The notes beneath the pieces are model-generated. The model searched no databases. It saw only the letters and a list, made by a program, of their open reading frames with translations, and was not told the DNA's origin. From contig NC_057865.1 in the NCBI RefSeq assembly GCF_019393635.1, positions 299,000,885-299,064,884 on the forward strand: a DNA stretch of 64,000 nucleotides. Reading direction: 5' to 3'. The DNA is from Dromiciops gliroides (lineage: Eukaryota; Chordata; Mammalia; Microbiotheria; Microbiotheriidae). Positions within the stretch are counted from its first letter, which is position 1, and every line of letters starts with the position of its first letter. Position numbers and translations under genes: made by a program. Of this stretch, positions 54,510 through 64,000 are shown piece by piece.

Positions 54510-55555
54510 TTGCCAAGTTAATTTTTTCCCCTAAAATAATTCCAACAAACAAAATAAAAACTTTGTTCTAAGGGAAGGCTTACTATTAGAAGGATAAGGG
54601 ATATGTTCATAGTGGAAAATGTTGTATAAGAACTAAAGATGTTAATCAAAATGAGAATTTAAAACTCAGTGAAGCCTGAAGAAAAGAATTTGGATGCTCT
54701 GATGACTCTTATTTTTGTTGATGCTCCCACCAATGCAGGTCATGATTCTTCCACTCTGCCTCAACTCCAGCAGCAAGACTTGATGAATTACTGAGGCTAA
54801 TGATTTCAAGCTGTGTCCAGCCTTCCTGGGTGAAGCAACCCACACATGAGCAGGCAGGTTTTCAAGGGCTAGCTGTATCATCATCAGCTGTCAGGGTTGG
54901 GGAATAGAGATTATCCTCATTTTAAAAATGAGGAAACTGATGATCAGAAGGGAGCAGACCACCCTCCTTTTGAAAAAGCTGCATCTTGGGAGCCTTTCCC
55001 ACTGCCACCTCCAGGATCATGGGGTCCAAGCAGATGAAGGGAAGAGATCACAGGTCTTAGGAATGATTCTCCCTCTCCAGAATGTTCAGATTCAACCTCT
55101 TGGATAAGAGTCTCTGCTCTGTGCATTGGCCACAGGGCTTCAGAGGCCTTTTTCTCTCATTTATTTTTCTTTTCCTCTTTGTCTTTCATTTTCTTTTCAT
55201 AGGTCATTGTTTTGACCTGCCCTCTGTCCATATCTCACTCTCCCTTGTGTCAGTTATTTGTATACCTGTGCTTCTCTATCATGTCTCTTGCCTGTCCCAG
55301 ACAGGAAGATGATCATAGCACCAAAACACATATACTGGTTTGGTTTCTTAACCTCCTGACCAGGCTGCCTGCACCATGGTCTTCTCTTCCTGCCAACAAC
55401 TTACACCAATAGCTTGGGATACCTGGGCTCTGGTCGGTGAATATTCTTCTCTTGTCTGGTGCTACCAAGCCACCTCCCATGTATCCCCATAGCACACTAT
55501 CATGCATCATCCATTTTCTTCCCACCTTTGAATACTACTTCTGAGAGGAGAAATT
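54510..55555. other. No gene seen; mostly unassigned
   Basis: A short reversed MIR end is at 54908-54950 ('cctcattttaaaaatgagga'). L2-like text may occur at 55210-55310. No exon recognised. Confidence 0.35.
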
Positions 55556-55559
55556 AAGT

Positions 55560-55935
55560 CATCCCTGAAGAGGTCATGTCAGACAACTGTCCTTTGATGT
55601 CAGTTGCCATTTCCTCTAACTTCTTTTTTTTTCAGGGCAATTGGGGTTAAATGACTTGCCCAGGGTCACACAGCTAGTAAGTGTTGTGTCTGAGGCTGAA
55701 TTTGAACTCAGGTCCTCCTGAATCCAGGGCCGGTGCTCTATCCACTGCACCACCTAGCTGCCCTTTTCTCTAACTTCTATGTCTAACTCCTCTCTTCTTA
55801 TCAATCACCAATAGTTGTTGTCTTCCCCAATTAGAATGCAGACTCCCAGAGGGCAAGAACCATCCAGCTTTTCTAATATTTGTATCCTCAACATTGAGCA
55901 GAGTGTCAAGACATGTAGTAAATGCTCAAGAGTGC
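55560..55935 (+). mobile_element. L2 3' end split by SINE-A
   Basis: The right part (55764-55935) has 'ccaattagaatgcagactcc', 'atccagcttttctaatattt' and 'catgtagtaaatgctcaaga'. The left part precedes the SINE. Confidence 0.65.
55625..55764 (-). mobile_element. SINE-A with target-site duplication
   Basis: A full-length copy. The flanks 'ttcctctaacttct' (55611-55624) and 'tttctctaacttct' (55765-55778) differ at one base. Confidence 0.95.
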
Positions 55936-56394
55936 TTTTTCATTCATTCATTCATTTATTTTTCAGGATTGAAAAGTATTTAGCCTCCCCCCCCCCTGAG
56001 CCTGCTGCTTCTATCTGTATGTTGGTGATGCCTAATACGGTTCTCTGCATGAAGGAAACTCTTAATAATTTTTTTAAAGTGATTGAATCAATAGGTATAG
56101 TTGCTGAGTGCTTTAGGCAGGAAGACAAACATAGCACAAACCCATCAAATCAGTGGTTTGTTTTCCTTAATTTTCAGACCTGGGGCATGGGGAGGATAAG
56201 AAGAATACCCTGGTTAAGAAGGACATTATTTTGCAGAGATGTGTGAGCACTCCCACTGCTATACAGAAGAGGAATGGGGGGATGAGACTGCTTATGGGCT
56301 TAGGGTGCAATTTTAACAGATGGCAGAGAGAACACACGACTATTCAGTTCTGGCTGTGCTACAGTCTTCTCTGTCAAGAATGATCCTTGGACTG

Positions 56395-57430
56395 AAAAGA
56401 GGAGGACAAAATGGCTACAAGGGAACCAAAGACCTAGAGAGGTGAAAAAACATGAAGAATTCACATTGTTGATCTCAATAAGTTGAAGTCTCCTGGCCTT
56501 AGTAAATTACATGCCAGGGTAATGAAAGAATTTATTGCCAGTAATAATTTCTATGCAATCGAGAAAATGGGAGAGGTGCTAGAAGCCGCTGCCTCAATTT
56601 ACAAAAAAAAGAGAAAAAATTGAATTTAATTGCTGGCTGGTAGTGTTGACTGTCAATTCTTAAAACACATTATTATGGGGAGTAGATTGTGAGAGCCCAC
56701 AAAAAGAAGAGATAACGGGGTGGGATTAGATGGTCTTTAAGTTTTCTTTCAACTCCAAGTTCCTTGAGCTTTTAATCCTAGGTGATCACTAATAACCAAT
56801 ATGGGTTCTCCAAGACCAAGTCACAGACACATAATATCATAGGAAGGAATCTCCAATAGCATTTAATTAACATCTTCCATTTTACAGAAGGAAAAAAAAA
56901 CAGGTTTGGAGAAGTTAGCAACTTGTACAAGGTCACAACACTAACAAACTTATTTCAATTAAATTTTAGACAGAGTGAAAAAATTGGAAGGTCAGAGGAA
57001 TATCACAGACAGAATAGATATGTATTACTGAAAGGCATCTGTCGAGGTGTTTCATGGTTTCCTCATGGGAGAGATGATGCTATAGTTAGGTAGGTTTGAA
57101 ACTATGAAACCCAAAGAGTAATGATTAATGGATCGATGTCAGCCTGGAAAGAGGTCTCTAGCAGGGTACCTCCAGGGACCTGTCCTTGGTTCTGAGCTAT
57201 TCAACATTTTTTATCAATGACTCGCATGAAGGCATAGATGACATGCTTATCACATTTGTGGATGGCAGAAAGCTGCAAGGGATAACAAATATAGCGGATG
57301 ATAGAACTAGCATCTAAAAATAGGTTGGCAGGCAGGAATGATGGGCTGAATTGAATGAAATCAAATTTAAGAGGAATAAATGTGAAATCTTACTTAAGAA
57401 TAGGGGCAGCAGAAAGTTTAGTGGGCCTAA
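56395..57430 (+). mobile_element. CR1/L3 LINE, reverse transcriptase region
   Basis: In order: 'cctggccttagtaaattaca', 'aaatgggagaggtgctagaa', 'accaatatgggttctccaag', 'cccaaagagtaatgattaat', then the RT core 'ctccagggacctgtccttgg', 'caacattttttatcaatgac' and 'atttgtggatggcagaaagc', the position of the catalytic Asp-Asp motif, now mutated. Frame shifts and stops abound. SINE tails are inserted at about 56715-56775 and 56850-56955. Confidence 0.75.
56850..56955 (-). mobile_element. MIR fragment inside CR1/L3
   Basis: 'aacatcttccattttacaga' and 'caacttgtacaaggtcacaa' are in reversed order; CR1/L3 text continues on both sides. Confidence 0.55.
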
Positions 57431-57629
57431 AGAGGAGAGGCTTATTGCATTCAGTATAAAGAGCACCAGGCTTAGAATCTCAGGCTGGTGTTTCATCTGG
57501 TCAAAGTTTTACCTGGCAGATTTCCCCCAAAGTGGTTGCTTAGCATGTGGTTTGAGTCATTTCAATTCAACAGACATCCAATAAATGTACACGCAACTAG
57601 GTTCACCACTGGAGATGGCAAGACAAAGG

Positions 57630-57760
57630 ATAGCAAGTCCTGATTGATAGATTAGGCACTATTCCACTTACTCATGTATGGGACTAATAGCTCTCTTGGT
57701 CTCAGTTTCCTTATCTGCAAAATGAGATGCTAGGAATTAATGATCTCCCCTATTCTAAAT
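57630..57760 (+). mobile_element. CORE-SINE 3' half
   Basis: 'ggtctcagtttccttatctg' and 'caaaatgagatgctaggaat' are in order. Confidence 0.5.
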
Positions 57761-57869
57761 GTGTGTTGACTTCTGAAACTCACCCCCACTCCCCGTCTGA
57801 GATTTCTGTGAAGAAGGCTCCTTTATGATTGGGGGCAGAGAAAATATCTTGAAACAGGGAAGAAAAGGG

Positions 57870-58100
57870 AACAAACATTTATATAGCACCAACCGTATAC
57901 CATGTACTGTGCTAAGTGCTGTACAATTATCCCATTTAATTTTCAAAACAACCCTAAGAAATGGGTGCTGTTATTATCCCTATTTTTACAGTTGAGGAAA
58001 GTGAGTTAAACTACAAATAAGTAACTTGTCCAGAGTCACAGTCAGTAACTGTCTGATGCTAGATTTGAACTCAGTTATTCCTGACTCCAATATATTCTTT
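57870..58100 (-). mobile_element. CORE-SINE, full length
   Basis: 'aaacatttatatagcaccaa', 'caaaacaaccctaagaaatg', 'acttgtccagagtcacagtc', 'gatttgaactcagttattcc' are in reversed order. Confidence 0.75.
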
Positions 58101-58109
58101 AAGCACCCA

Positions 58110-58668
58110 CCAAAATGATTGTCCTAAAGGGCAGATCCCCTGCCTGTCACCCTCTTCCTCATTCAATAAACTCCAGTTGTTCCCTGTTGCCTCCAGAAGC
58201 AAATACTAAATTCTCTTTTTGGCATCTAAAGCCCTTTAGAACCTGGTGACCTTTGCCCTTGACAGTCTACTCCGTAACACGTGCTCTTTCATCCAGTGAC
58301 ACTGGTCTCCTGGCTGTTCCATGAACAAGATGCTCTTTCTTTCAGCTTGGAACTATCCCCCATGTCTGCAATGGTCTCCCTCCTCTGTCCTGACTCCGGA
58401 CCTCACTGGCTTCCTTTAGGTCCCAACTGAATTCCACCTTCTCCAGGAAGCCTTCCTTAACCCCTCTTCATTCTAGCATCTTCACTCAATGATTTCCTGT
58501 TTCAATAACCAAGCTTCCTTTGTGTATATGTGTTTGTATGTTGTCTCCTTCATTCGACTGTAAGATCCTGAGGACAGGGACTGTCTTTCTTTTTCTCTTT
58601 TTGTGTTCCCAGCACTTAGCCCAATGCCTGGCATAGGATGTACTTAAGAAATGTGGACTGATTCACTT
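58110..58668 (+). mobile_element. L2 LINE 3' end, about 560 bp
   Basis: 'aactccagttgttccctgtt', 'aaagccctttagaacctggt', 'ttctccaggaagccttcctt', 'ctgtaagatcctgaggacag' and 'agcccaatgcctggcatagg' form an unbroken L2 3' region. Confidence 0.85.
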
Positions 58669-58929
58669 CAGACACAATGCATTATCCACTGTCCCACCTA
58701 GTTGCCCCAGAGGAGGTGGCCTTTGATCTGGGCCTGAAAAGATTGCTAGACTTTCTAAAGTCTGGGACTAGAGGGAGAGCCTCCCAGAAAGAGGCAACTG
58801 AGTGACCACCGGTACGGAGGGGGAAAGGGCTGCCCACGTGTGCCAGCTGCAGCCAGTAGAGCAGTTGCACTGCATGGAGGCCTCAGGGAGAGCTCCTTTC
58901 CCCTTTCTGAGTCCTGGGCCCCTTTGGCA

Positions 58930-59100
58930 GGCAGGCTGGAAGTCTTTGGGCCCCTTCTCAGAATCAGGTTTTTAATTATGCATCCCTGCCATTATTGGAG
59001 TGGGCATAGCAGAGTAAAATGCACGGTAATAGAAAGGAATATAAAAAATAAAGAAAACCAATGACATTTAAATACAGTCATCAAAATATCAGGAAAAAAT
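58930..59100 (+). mobile_element. DNA-transposon-like dispersed repeat (internal piece)
   Basis: 'ggccccttctcagaatcagg', 'ggaatataaaaaataaagaa' and 'catttaaatacagtcatcaa' match a dispersed mammalian repeat whose ends read 'ggttcttaac'. Possibly related to the hAT-like MITE at 53.3 kb. Confidence 0.5.
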
Positions 59101-59104
59101 TGTC

Positions 59105-60310
59105 TTGGACTCCAGGCTTAGAACTTCTTGATGAGATGGTTCCTTTCAGGTTCTTTCTGAAAGTGAACTATAAGGCGATTATTTGAATGATCTTATGACT
59201 TTCTTGCTGGGCTAGTCCTGGGTGTTCATGCACAGTTTGGTCCTCAGAAACAGTAGAGCTAGGGGTATTTTTGAGGGTCATCAAGGTCTACCTTCTGCTA
59301 TGGGGCAACACTACAAATAACCACCTTATTAGAGAGAATGAGGTTTTTTCTTTTTGAAGATAACTCTCTGAGGAAAGCTAGTCTTTGTTTCCATGCTTTT
59401 TTGTAGACTATTTTTTACCTAAATAATAAGTCAGTTTCTTCATCTGTAAAAACTGTCCCAACATCTTCTGAAATCTGGATTTCAAATAGTCCCTGCCAAT
59501 TACCTTAAGCTCTTCTTCACTCTGCACATAGTTTAATTATCAATCAAGTTTTAAATAATGCAGAGAATCTCACAACATGGAGCAGAGCTAAAATACGCAT
59601 TTCTCCCCTTTGCCGTAATCCACACATGCATGTTCAGCTTTGTTCAGTCCTCACCAGGGAAGCCCAGGCATCTTCATTTGGGGAAGAATGACACCCAACT
59701 TTGGAATGTTGAAAACGGTGGCACAAGGGAGCAGAAGAATCTGGGCCTCCATCTGATTAGCTCTGCATGTGGGCAGGGATGGTCATCTATATCACCCAGG
59801 AGACTGAGAAAAGGTTGCTCTTGGTATAAGGATACACCTGATGAGTACAGATTTCAGAACCAGTCTCCTGGTGGAACCCTCAGTGGAGGGCCCTTGTGCC
59901 CATGGAGATTTGTGCTCAAATCCCTAGGATTATTCTACAGAAAAGGAGTTCTAAACTGAGATATCTTTGCTGTCTCCCTAATTATCAGAAGCCAAGAAGT
60001 ACAAAGCTAGAAACAGCCAAGAAGTCATAAGAATAAGTCAAATTTCTGTAGGGATTTGAGGTTTACCAAGAGTTTTCCTGATGACTGCCCTTGGAGATAC
60101 ATAATGCCCCAATATTCTTCGTTCTATACATGGGAGTAATCAGGGACCAGAGAATGGATGGGGCTGGTATAGTGTAATGATGCTGCTATTTCTTCAAGCC
60201 AAGATTAGCAAGCGACACCCAGACTCCAAATCCCACATTCTTTGAATGCTTTACTTCTTCTCTAAGAAGGCCATCAACAAGATGCCCAAGAAATGGTCAT
60301 CTAGCTTTTG
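59105..60310. other. No gene seen; unassigned
   Basis: About 1.2 kb with no recognised family. A frame of 133 codons (59558-59959) shows no domain or splice context. Confidence 0.35.
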
Positions 60311-60324
60311 CTGACCATTCCCTG

Positions 60325-60500
60325 GTTCTGGAGGCAAAAAACCTGGGTTCAAATTTATCTCTGACAATTACTATCTGTGTGATCTTGGGCAAGTCAGTTA
60401 AGTGCATTAGGTCTTCCTAAGTTCTCTTATCTTTACAATGGGGATGGTGGACTGAGTGATCTCTGAGGTCCCTTGTAGCTCTAAATTTGTGGTTCCCCCT
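60325..60500 (+). mobile_element. CORE-SINE with 'ccttgtagctcta' tail
   Basis: 'acctgggttcaaatttatct', 'gtgatcttgggcaagtcag', 'gagtgatctctgaggtccct' are in order. Confidence 0.7.
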
Positions 60501-60649
60501 CCCCCTTTGCCTTGAATGTTCTTTTCTCAAGTTTAAATATCCCCAATTCTTCCACAAACCCTCACAGTACCTGGTGTTGACTGGCTTCATCAATGGCCCG
60601 TCTCTTCCAGCATGCTCAATGCACAGGCACTGCATTAAAACTGAGTAAT

Positions 60650-60890
60650 AATAAGAGAGGGCCTTTATATATACAAACATTGTCCCATTTGGGACTTGCA
60701 ACAACCCTGGGAATTGGATACTACAACCATTTTCCCCATTTTATATATGTATTAACTGAGGTCCAGAAAGATTAAGTGATTAAGATTAAAGATTAAGTCC
60801 ATGACACCAGTCAGAGGTGAAATCTGACCCCAGGCTTTTCTGTCTCCTAAGTCCTGTGCTCCCTCTACTATGTCACACAACTTAAAATGA
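60650..60890 (-). mobile_element. CORE-SINE
   Basis: 'gcctttatatatacaaacat', 'gcaacaaccctgggaattgg', 'tattaactgaggtccagaaa' and 'tgaccccaggcttttctgtc' are in reversed order. Confidence 0.65.
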
Positions 60891-60894
60891 GTAG

Positions 60895-61630
60895 GAGGTC
60901 TGCTAGCATGAGCAGAGGGGGCTAAAGAAAGAAGGCTGGGGGTGGGGAGTTGGGGAACTGGGAATTACTCTGTGCCAAAGAGAGGATCAACACAGAAGTA
61001 CCTTTACTGAAGCATCTGCCTGGTTTCTGTTCTATTTCTTTCCATGCCAAACCTACAGAGGAAAATCACCCCCCTCAGAGTTAGCATGGTAGTTACAGCT
61101 AAGTATGTTTTTCCTATTAAAGAGCATATTGGGAGACAATTTCAGAACTGTGGTTGCTAGTGGGCCTGGCACTCACTGCTTTGGCCCATAATGCTGGGTT
61201 TAATCCCCCTCCCTAAATGCTCCCTCTAGTGAAGAGAACCTTTTGGGAGCCAGGGTTGCCCTAAACTCTGTCTCCTGCCAAGTATGTACATTTTCCCAAA
61301 TGTGCCTGGCTTCTAGAGGTCAAGAATATGCCGCCTTCAATTAGTAGAGGACCAGACTAGCATGCCCCATGTTCAGGGGGTGGAGGGAAATGACAGCCTG
61401 AGAAGGTTGTTAGGGATGGATATCTTTACTCACTCAGCAAGGGCAGTTGGGTTTGCCCTTTGATGCAAGGCATGGATGAGACTCTGTTCATGAGTGAATC
61501 CCTGCACAGGGAGCTGGAGATGGGACATGGATATATCACTCTGCTCTAAGTTTTTAGAACTCTTGCATGATTGCAACTCGATTGAAATATTTGTACAGTG
61601 GAGAAGAGCTGGAGATGAATGACCGATATC
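60895..61630. other. No gene seen; unassigned
   Basis: Moderately GC-rich unique sequence without a recognised repeat or exon. Confidence 0.35.
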
Positions 61631-61635
61631 ATTCC

Positions 61636-61776
61636 TTTTTTTGTGGGCAATGAGGGTTAAGTGACTTGCCCAGGGTCATACAGCTAGTAAGTGTCAAGTG
61701 TCTGAGGCTGGATTTGAACTCAGGTCCACCTGAATCCAGGGCCAGTGATTTATCCACTGTGCCACCTAGCTGCCCC
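61636..61776 (-). mobile_element. SINE-A
   Basis: A full-length copy from a T tail to 'cacctagctgcccc'. The flanks 'gatatcatt' and 'gatataatt' look like a mutated duplication. Confidence 0.93.
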
Positions 61777-62061
61777 AGATATAATTTCAAATCCAGACAA
61801 CCAGCTTCCTGATTCTTTGATGGAAACATCAACAGAACTAAGAGTCAAAAATGCTAATGAGTTCTGAACACTCCTCGGCCCAGATAACTGCAATCGTGAA
61901 TATTGTGCCCTTCCTCAGAGGGCCATGGGAGCCTCCAGCCACAAAAGAACTCTACCAGAATCCAGCTGGGAAAGGCCCCAGCAGCTTCCTGCTGTTGCTG
62001 CTCCAGCCACTGAAATGGTAACTAGCACAGCGTACTGCTCTCCAAGGTGGATCAGCTAATC

Positions 62062-62262
62062 TTGCATTTATTAACTACATATTATGAGCCAGCCTCTGTG
62101 CTAACACACCTCTGTCATCAAGCAGCTCACACCTAATGGAAAACACCACAAGCAAACAAACACTAGTTACTTTCAGAGAAGAGGGCAGGCATCATTGACT
62201 GCAGGGGCAGGGGAGGAAACGGAGAAAGGCCTCCTGTAGAAGGTCAGTTTGAAGCTGGATCT
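62062..62262 (-). mobile_element. L2 3' end
   Basis: 'catttattaactacatatta', 'ctctgtgctaacacacctct', 'aggcctcctgtagaaggtca' are the reversed L2. Confidence 0.65.
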
Positions 62263-62269
62263 TGGGGCT

Positions 62270-62700
62270 CTATTAGTCCAACAACTCGATGAGATCTCCC
62301 ACAAGTGGACATCCACCTTTGTGCTAAATAAATACCTTATGTGGAAAGCATTCACTTCATACCAATGTACCTCATTCCATTTTTAAACAAATCTAATTCT
62401 TAGAAAATTCTTCCTTAAAATGAACCAAAAATATGTACTCCTATAATTTTGCAGAAACTGGTCTTAATATTACCTTCAATTTGGGGGCAGCTAGATGATG
62501 CAGTGGATAAAGCACCAGCCCTGGATTCAGGAGAACCTGAGTTCAAATCCAGCCTCAGACACTTGACACTTAGTAGCTGAGTGACCCTGGGCAAGTCACT
62601 TAACCCTCATTGCCCCACAAAAAATATTACCCTGAATTGATCACTCCCAGAGGGCCTGGTATTCTCTATTGTGATATACACCAACTAGTCCAAATTTTGC
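62270..62700 (-). mobile_element. CR1/L3 fragment split by SINE-A
   Basis: 'acctcattccatttttaaac', 'aaatctaattcttagaaaat' and 'tcttccttaaaatgaacc' are reversed CR1/L3. The far side of the SINE is less certain. Confidence 0.55.
62483..62622 (+). mobile_element. SINE-A with target-site duplication
   Basis: A full-length copy. The flanks 'aatattaccttcaatt' (62466-62481) and 'aatattaccctgaatt' (62623-62638) differ at two bases. Confidence 0.95.
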
Positions 62701-62769
62701 CTTGCGATACCCCCCAAAAAAGCCTAATCTCTCTTCTCAGTGGAACCCCAAGGGAAGATTGTTAGAAAG

Positions 62770-62960
62770 GCAGGGTGGGGGAATAGAAAGCAACAATTCT
62801 AAGATGGACTCAGGAAAAACAAGTTCAAATACTCCCTCAGAGACTGAGTAGCCAGATGACCCTGGGCAAGTCATTTAACTGGAATTTTCCTTCCTCTTCT
62901 GTAAAATAAAGGGTCGGTTTTGACAACCTCCCAGGACCCTTTCAGTTCAGAATCAACAAT
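62770..62960 (+). mobile_element. CORE-SINE
   Basis: 'caggaaaaacaagttcaaat', 'gatgaccctgggcaagtcat' and 'ttccttcctcttctgtaaaa' are in order. Confidence 0.65.
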
Positions 62961-63134
62961 CATGTGATTCAAACTCTGGGGCTGTGGCTACAAATCTAAT
63001 GATCTTTCCAATATAAAATGCATTTTGAAGAAGACATTCTATAAGCTTTGAAATGTCACATGGGCGTTTGTTCATTATTATTTATTGCTGCTGCTGCTGT
63101 TGTTGTTGTTATTGAACAGATGTATTGTCTTCTG

Positions 63135-63368
63135 GGAAGCTGGCCAGTGCAGTGGATAGAGTGGGGAGTCAGGAAGACTCATCTTCCTGAGTTCAAATCC
63201 CCACTCTGATGTGTGACTCGAGGCAAGTCATTTTACTTTGTTTGCCCCAGTTTTCTCTTTTGTAAAATGTACTGGAGAAGGAAATGACAAACCCCTCTGT
63301 ATATTTGCCGAGAAAACCCCAAATGGGGTCACGAAGAGTCAGATGTGACTTGAAATGACCAAACAACA
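63135..63368 (+). mobile_element. SINE-B (Mar1-like, RTE-type tail)
   Basis: 'gccagtgcagtggatagagt', 'ctgagttcaaatccccactc', 'gtactggagaaggaaatgac', then the RTE-type end 'ccccaaatggggtcacgaag', 'agtcagatgtgacttgaaat' and 'accaaacaac'. Confidence 0.85.
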
Positions 63369-63559
63369 TTATCTATTAAATCCAGAACTCTCATCCAGAA
63401 ACACCAACATTTCAATCTGCAAAGAACAGGAAAAAAGGATTGTACACAAAAGCATGAACTCCTGTCCAGTGGTTGTTTTAAAGTATATATTAAATTTAAC
63501 AAGGTGGCAATAACATTGCCCTGCTTGTGTTCACTTTGGAATCTCTTCTTCTGACCTTG

Positions 63560-63578
63560 TTTTTTTTTTTTTTTTTCA
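63560..63578 (+). repeat. Poly(T) run
   Basis: 19 consecutive T; the reverse strand may be the tail of a truncated retroposon. Confidence 0.8.
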
Positions 63579-63639
63579 TTTCCCCTGCCCCCTAGCACTG
63601 AACGCAGGGCCCTATACACAATAGGAGTTTACTCAAAGT

Positions 63640-64000
63640 GAAGAAGAAAGGGAGAGGACCTGGGTGGAGAGGTAAGGATTAGCAACTAGAGGCTTGGAAT
63701 TCTCACTTAAAATTGGGAGGGCTGGATGCCCTTTGCAGTAGTTACATCAAAGGGCTGTGCACTACATCTCTTGGGTGCCCACAGAATTCCAACCCAATCT
63801 CAGGCTTCTCTTGGTTAAAAGACCAAAAGGGATCCAGGCCCAGGACACCAGAAGGAGGGGTGTGAGGAAATGGGGTGGATGGCCTTCCAAACCATATTGA
63901 ACTCCTGAGTACATTGCAAGCATCCAGAACAATTCAGCCTTGACCCCAGGAGACTCTTTTGATTAGAAAAAAGCAGGCAAGAGAAGCCATTGTCTGCCTC
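63640..64000. other. No gene seen; unassigned
   Basis: Unique-looking sequence at the window edge, without repeat or coding signal. Confidence 0.35.

Noticed and set aside
56395..57430. Reverse transcriptase-like text considered as an endogenous retrovirus
   Set aside because: Motif order and flanks fit a CR1/L3 LINE; no LTRs, gag or env-like sequence seen.
58930..59080. AT-rich 'taattatgcat' block that first looked like an enhancer
   Set aside because: It matches a dispersed DNA-transposon-like repeat, so the sites are likely repeat-derived.
59558..59959. 133-codon plus-strand frame
   Set aside because: No domain, no flanking splice signals, not unusual in length for chance.

Overview
The window looks like intergenic or intronic DNA from an Australian marsupial. 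Its interspersed repeats are marsupial types: about a dozen copies of a short tRNA-like SINE (called SINE-A here, about 140 bp, WSINE/WALLSI class by memory), longer SINEs with RTE-type 3' ends (SINE-B), many MIR-like CORE-SINEs, much L2 and CR1/L3, and pieces of marsupial-type L1. I saw no copy of the SINE I remember as abundant in the opossum Monodelphis. That points to Australia rather than America, but it is an inference made without a search. Family names rest on remembered consensus features.

No complete protein-coding gene is visible. Open frames are short and lie in repeats or low-complexity DNA. The best gene evidence is at about 33.27-35.60 kb on the minus strand: a 2.3 kb repeat-poor block with retained CpGs, a canonical poly(A) signal with a GT-rich element downstream, and a good splice acceptor at its upstream end. 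I read it as the last exon and 3' UTR of an unidentified gene whose earlier exons would lie at higher coordinates.

Layout: 0-7 kb, repeats and simple repeats. 7.4-7.9 kb, a repeat-free block rich in TAATTA-type sites (probable conserved enhancer). 8-22 kb, SINE/L2 mosaic, with a CTG tract (12.7 kb) and a 365 bp purine tract (14.9 kb). 22.5-22.85 kb, a second enhancer-like block. 23-32.6 kb, CR1 and L1 remnants, including an L1 5' end lodged inside a CR1. 33.3-35.6 kb, the putative terminal exon. 36.9 kb, a palindromic mariner-like MITE. 38.4 kb, a 33-bp minisatellite. 43.6-48.1 kb, several young SINE-A copies with perfect or near-perfect target-site duplications, one with a tail grown into a pentanucleotide array. 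46.9-47.15 kb, a third enhancer-like block. 49-64 kb, L2, CR1, SINEs and a hAT-like MITE.

No CRISPR array, tRNA gene, rRNA gene or novel gene system was seen. The most interesting content is the putative terminal exon, the candidate regulatory blocks and several informative nested insertions. Two or three homeodomain-site-rich blocks near a long 3' UTR would fit a developmental gene neighbourhood, but no gene name can be supported.
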